46,123 bases of DNA, taken from NCBI GenBank assembly GCA_013297655.1, contig JAAFHV010000042.1, positions 1-46,123 of the forward strand, given 5' to 3'. The translations under genes and the position numbers were made by a program. The stretch comes from Myxococcales bacterium. GTDB lineage: Bacteria; Myxococcota_A; Polyangia; Polyangiales; Polyangiaceae. Every line of letters begins with the position of its first letter. Position 1 is the first letter of the stretch. The notes under the pieces are model-generated. The model did no database searches. It saw nothing but the letters and a program-made list of their open reading frames with translations, and was not told the origin of the DNA. Below are positions 42,179 to 46,123 of the stretch, piece after piece.

Positions 42179-42990
42179 TGGGGCAACCCGTTCTCCAAGA
42201 CCGCCGTCCGGCCTTGACCCGAGGACACACACTTCTTGCCAGTCGCGCACTGGTATCCCAGGGCGACCACCTCGTTGGCGCACTTATAGGAGCCGAAGTC
42301 GCGCTTCTCGCTGCAGTACCAGCCGTCGGTCTTCCCAGCGCACGACTCGTCGTCCGAGGTGCAACCGGGGGCCGCTTGGCCATCGGCGCGAACGGGGATG
42401 AATACGTCGGGGATGCCGCACCTTCGCGAAGTTTTCACCCGGCCGCAGAAGTCGCTGCACGCGCGGCTTCCGTCGTCCGTGTTGACGACCTCGATGTGGC
42501 CGTGGCTCTTGCTGTAGCCGCACTCGCCACGGCCCCAGACGATGATGGCGCCCTTGGGGGGAGCCTCGCCGAGCTTGAGCTTCACCTCTTTGAACCCGAG
42601 GCGACGGAGCGCGTCCGGGTTTTGGCGCGCCCACGTGGTGAACATGTAGGCGCTGCCCGAGTAACGGCCGCCGGGAGCGACCGCCGCCGGGACCGGATAG
42701 CCCGAGTTCGTGAGGTGGTTCTTCACGTAGCGGTAGCAGCGCTTCTGCGAGCGGAGGCCTTCACGCTTCCCCGCTGTGGTCGCGAGCTTCTGCGCGGCGG
42801 TGGGATCGTAGCCCTCGCACGCGAGCTCCTGCGCCGTGAGATCTTGCGCGGTCTCGTCCACGAGATCGTCTGGGCTCGGGGTGTTCGCTGCGCATCCTGC
42901 GCCCACGAACGAGACGAAGACGAGTGGAACGATCGCGAAGAGCGCTCGGTACGCTCCTGCTCGGTGTCGTCCTGAAGATCTTTCCGCCAT
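42169..42990 (-). CDS. CHAP/NlpC-like lipoprotein
   Basis: A 273-residue lipoprotein from ATG 42990 (MAERSSGRHRAGAYRALFAI, lipobox GAGC with C33). The central domain contains KRCYRYVKNHL (candidate nucleophile C85) and KGAIIVWGRGECGYSKSHGHIEVVN (candidate catalytic His 163 or 165), the order and spacing of CHAP/NlpC-P60 Cys-His amidases that cut peptidoglycan or amide bonds. The C-terminal ~90 residues are Cys-rich (CTSDDESCAGKTDGWYC, KCANEV, QCATGKKC) and may form a disulfide-bonded binding domain. The assignment is by motif order and not certain. Its 3' end overlaps the Cys-rich lipoprotein gene. Confidence 0.55.
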   Translation of the reverse strand: MAERSSGRHRAGAYRALFAIVPLVFVSFVGAGCAANTPSPDDLVDETAQDLTAQELACEGYDPTAAQKLATTAGKREGLRSQKRCYRYVKNHLTNSGYPVPAAVAPGGRYSGSAYMFTTWARQNPDALRRLGFKEVKLKLGEAPPKGAIIVWGRGECGYSKSHGHIEVVNTDDGSRACSDFCGRVKTSRRCGIPDVFIPVRADGQAAPGCTSDDESCAGKTDGWYCSEKRDFGSYKCANEVVALGYQCATGKKCVSSGQGRTAVLENGLPQCR

Positions 42991-43161
42991 CGAAAAAGGA
43001 AAGCGCGGCAGGCGCGCTCGAGCAAGGGCTAAAGTATCGAATTCGCTATGGATCTTTGACGCATCGGGCCGGTGGATCGCGCGACCGACGATGCCTCGGA
43101 TCACGTGGACGTACAGGTGACCACCTTCCTATCTCGGGCTGGCTTTGCCATTCTGCGGCGC

Positions 43162-43734
43162 ATGAAAACCCGCGTCGGACTCGGCCTCGCCCTCGTTATC
43201 GCTGGCTTTTCCACCACGTTCTTCGCAGAGGGCAGCGCCCACGCGGCGAACTCGAACCGCGACTCGCTCTACGTCGGCGGCACGATCCTCGGCTTCGGCG
43301 CGCCCCTCAACTCGGGATTCCGGGGCAACACCACACCCTACCGCCTCGACTTCGACTTCGGCGGCCACGTGAACGGGCGCCACGACGGCTTCGTGATCGG
43401 CTTCCGCCAGGCGTTCCTCTTCGGCGGCGGCTTCGACGGAGGCATCACGCAGCTCCGCATGGGCGGGGACATCGCGATCCCGATCCGCGGCGGCCGGATG
43501 GAGCTCACGATCGCGCCCTACGGAGCGGGCGGCATCTATTACAACTTCAACGGGGCGGACCCTCGCGCCGCGATCTCGTTCGGCGTCGAAGGAAAGTTCT
43601 TCCCGATCGAGAACAACGGATTTTTTGCGATGGCGCGCCCGTTCGAGATCACGCTCCTCCCAGGCAACGGTCAGTTCGGGACTGGCGTGCCCGCTCTCTA
43701 CGGCTTCGGCGTCGGCGCCGGTTACGCCTTCTGA
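43162..43734 (+). CDS. Outer-membrane beta-barrel protein, paralog A
   Basis: A 190-residue exported protein from ATG 43162 (MKTRVGLGLALVIAGFSTTF, cleavage after AHA). Amphipathic strands with alternating aromatic and Gly residues (SLYVGGTILGFGAPLN, GFVIGFRQAFLFGGGF, AISFGVEGKFFPI) and a C-terminal GVGAGYAF ending in Phe are typical of small outer-membrane barrels. It is paralogous to the gene at 43942: FGFV/FGGNF, DIAIPI and VEGKFFP/VEGRFFP segments correspond. Role unknown. Confidence 0.75.
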   Translation: MKTRVGLGLALVIAGFSTTFFAEGSAHAANSNRDSLYVGGTILGFGAPLNSGFRGNTTPYRLDFDFGGHVNGRHDGFVIGFRQAFLFGGGFDGGITQLRMGGDIAIPIRGGRMELTIAPYGAGGIYYNFNGADPRAAISFGVEGKFFPIENNGFFAMARPFEITLLPGNGQFGTGVPALYGFGVGAGYAF

Positions 43735-43941
43735 GTGCCGAGGCCGGCGGACGCGGAGCGGGCGGGCGACGCGGCGAGCTTCGCGGGCAGACCCGCCGCG
43801 CTTCCCGCGCGGCCTAGAGGCCCGGCGCGCGCGCGACCTGCGCGACGTGCGCACTCGCGCCGCGGTAGGCCGTTTTGGGGACGCTCGTGAGGCATTTTGC
43901 TGCTTCCCTCGCCTTCCGAGAGGAAGGTATGGTGCCCGCCC

Positions 43942-44505
43942 ATGAAAGCTCTCTCGCGTCTCTTGGTTTCGTCGCTCCTCGTGGGCGCGGTCGCTCTCGC
44001 CTCGTCAACCGTGTCGTCCACGGCGCACGCTCAGTCGACGCGCGGCGCCGGTTACGTCCAGGGCAACGTGCTCGGCTTCACCGCGTTCTTCAACACGGGC
44101 GGCGGCGCGGCGTACCCCATGGAACTTTCGGGCGGCTACCACATCAACGGCACCCACGAGGGCTTCGTGATCGGTGGCGCCCAGAAGTTCATCTTCGGCG
44201 GTAACTTCGGCGGCTTCATCGGCGCCACGGTCCTTCGTATGGGCTACGACATCGCGATCCCGATCAAGGACATGGAGCTCACCGTCGCCCCCTACGGCTA
44301 CGGCGGCATCGCTTACGGCGACGCCGATCTCCGCGCGCATTTCGGGTTCGGCGTCGAGGGTCGGTTCTTCCCCCTCACCGAGGGGGCAGGCAAGGGCTTC
44401 TTCGCTGTCGCGCGCCCGCTCGAGGTCGGCTTCATCCCTATCGGCGGCGGCGCTGGCACTCTGATCCCGTACACGTTCAGCCTCGGCGCCGGCTACGCAT
44501 TCTGA
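43942..44505 (+). CDS. Outer-membrane beta-barrel protein, paralog B
   Basis: A 187-residue exported protein from ATG 43942 (MKALSRLLVSSLLVGAVALA, likely cleavage after AHA). It shares the paralog A pattern: VQGNVLGFTAFFNTG, HEGFVIGGAQKFIFGGNFGG, MGYDIAIPI, FGFGVEGRFFPLTE and the C-terminal SLGAGYAF. The two genes are a tandem duplication separated by 207 bp and probably have related surface roles. A strong terminator follows. Confidence 0.75.
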   Translation: MKALSRLLVSSLLVGAVALASSTVSSTAHAQSTRGAGYVQGNVLGFTAFFNTGGGAAYPMELSGGYHINGTHEGFVIGGAQKFIFGGNFGGFIGATVLRMGYDIAIPIKDMELTVAPYGYGGIAYGDADLRAHFGFGVEGRFFPLTEGAGKGFFAVARPLEVGFIPIGGGAGTLIPYTFSLGAGYAF

Positions 44506-44529
44506 GAGCCCACGCGGGCGATGCACGAT

Positions 44530-44571
44530 CGAGGCGAGGGTCCAACGGATCTTCGCCTCGTCACTTTTTTG
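44530..44571 (+). terminator. Intrinsic terminator after paralog B
   Basis: An 8-bp stem, cgaggcga (44530-44537) pairing with tcgcctcg (44553-44560), has a 15-nt loop and is followed by a six-T run at 44565-44570. It ends transcription of the outer-membrane gene upstream of pyrG. Confidence 0.8.
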
Positions 44572-44614
44572 TGGCCGATCGGCACACAAGCGTCGCGATC
44601 CGCGACGGTGCTGA

Positions 44615-46123
<1,509 letters not shown>

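Overview
The window is GC-rich, densely packed chromosomal DNA. It most likely comes from a large-genome Myxococcota (Polyangia-type) bacterium. This is an inference from gene content: many lipoproteins with clear lipoboxes, Cys-rich lipoproteins, two eukaryote-like Ser/Thr kinases, a double-core hybrid histidine kinase, an HD-GYP/LuxR fusion, TatT/TatP TRAP proteins, frequent GTG starts and many ATGA/GTGA stop-start overlaps. No tRNA, rRNA, CRISPR array, prophage or insertion sequence was recognised.

Layout. 1-48 is a perfect 48-bp palindrome. 167-592 is a GFA-family protein. 627-2779 (minus) holds a diacylglycerol-kinase-like lipid kinase, a seven-copy 27-bp hairpin array, an acidic protein with an apparent frameshift and a small Cys protein. 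3018-7378 (plus) is a compact lipoprotein/TRAP operon: HEAT-repeat lipoprotein, TatT, DctP/TatP binding protein and a beta-propeller-like lipoprotein, with no DctQ/DctM membrane subunits. 7380-8159 is a class II glutamine amidotransferase. 8324-11003 (minus) is an ABC-type module of two membrane proteins and an ATPase that has lost most catalytic motifs, with three tandem 65-bp repeats between the first permease and the ATPase that read as a chain of ATGA-coupled mini-ORFs. Then come uppP, a Gly-rich lipoprotein, a SpoU methyltransferase, two lipoproteins, an alpha/beta hydrolase, a DUF362 protein with a coupled partner, an acetoacetate-decarboxylase-family protein and a GNAT acetyltransferase.

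20813-28566 is rich in signalling: HD-GYP/LuxR regulator, catalase-like lipoprotein, 1276-residue hybrid histidine kinase and two small proteins. 28541-30256 is an ABC exporter, 30749-32215 an RpoD-like sigma factor, 32426-33478 a membrane-anchored Ser/Thr kinase, 33967-35451 a PBP4-type D,D-carboxypeptidase, and 35491-37002 a peptide-type ABC binding lipoprotein.

37099-46123 holds an LRR-like protein, 4-hydroxyphenylpyruvate dioxygenase with a clear terminator, a minus-strand set (CHAP-like lipoprotein, Cys-rich lipoprotein, large Ser/Thr kinase with altered catalytic motifs), two tandem paralogous outer-membrane proteins, a strong terminator, and pyrG (CTP synthase) cut by the window end.

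The most unusual feature is the ABC-like module with the mini-ORF chain and degenerate ATPase. Next are the 27-bp hairpin array, the duplicated element at 33813-33931 and the odd domain combinations in the signalling proteins.
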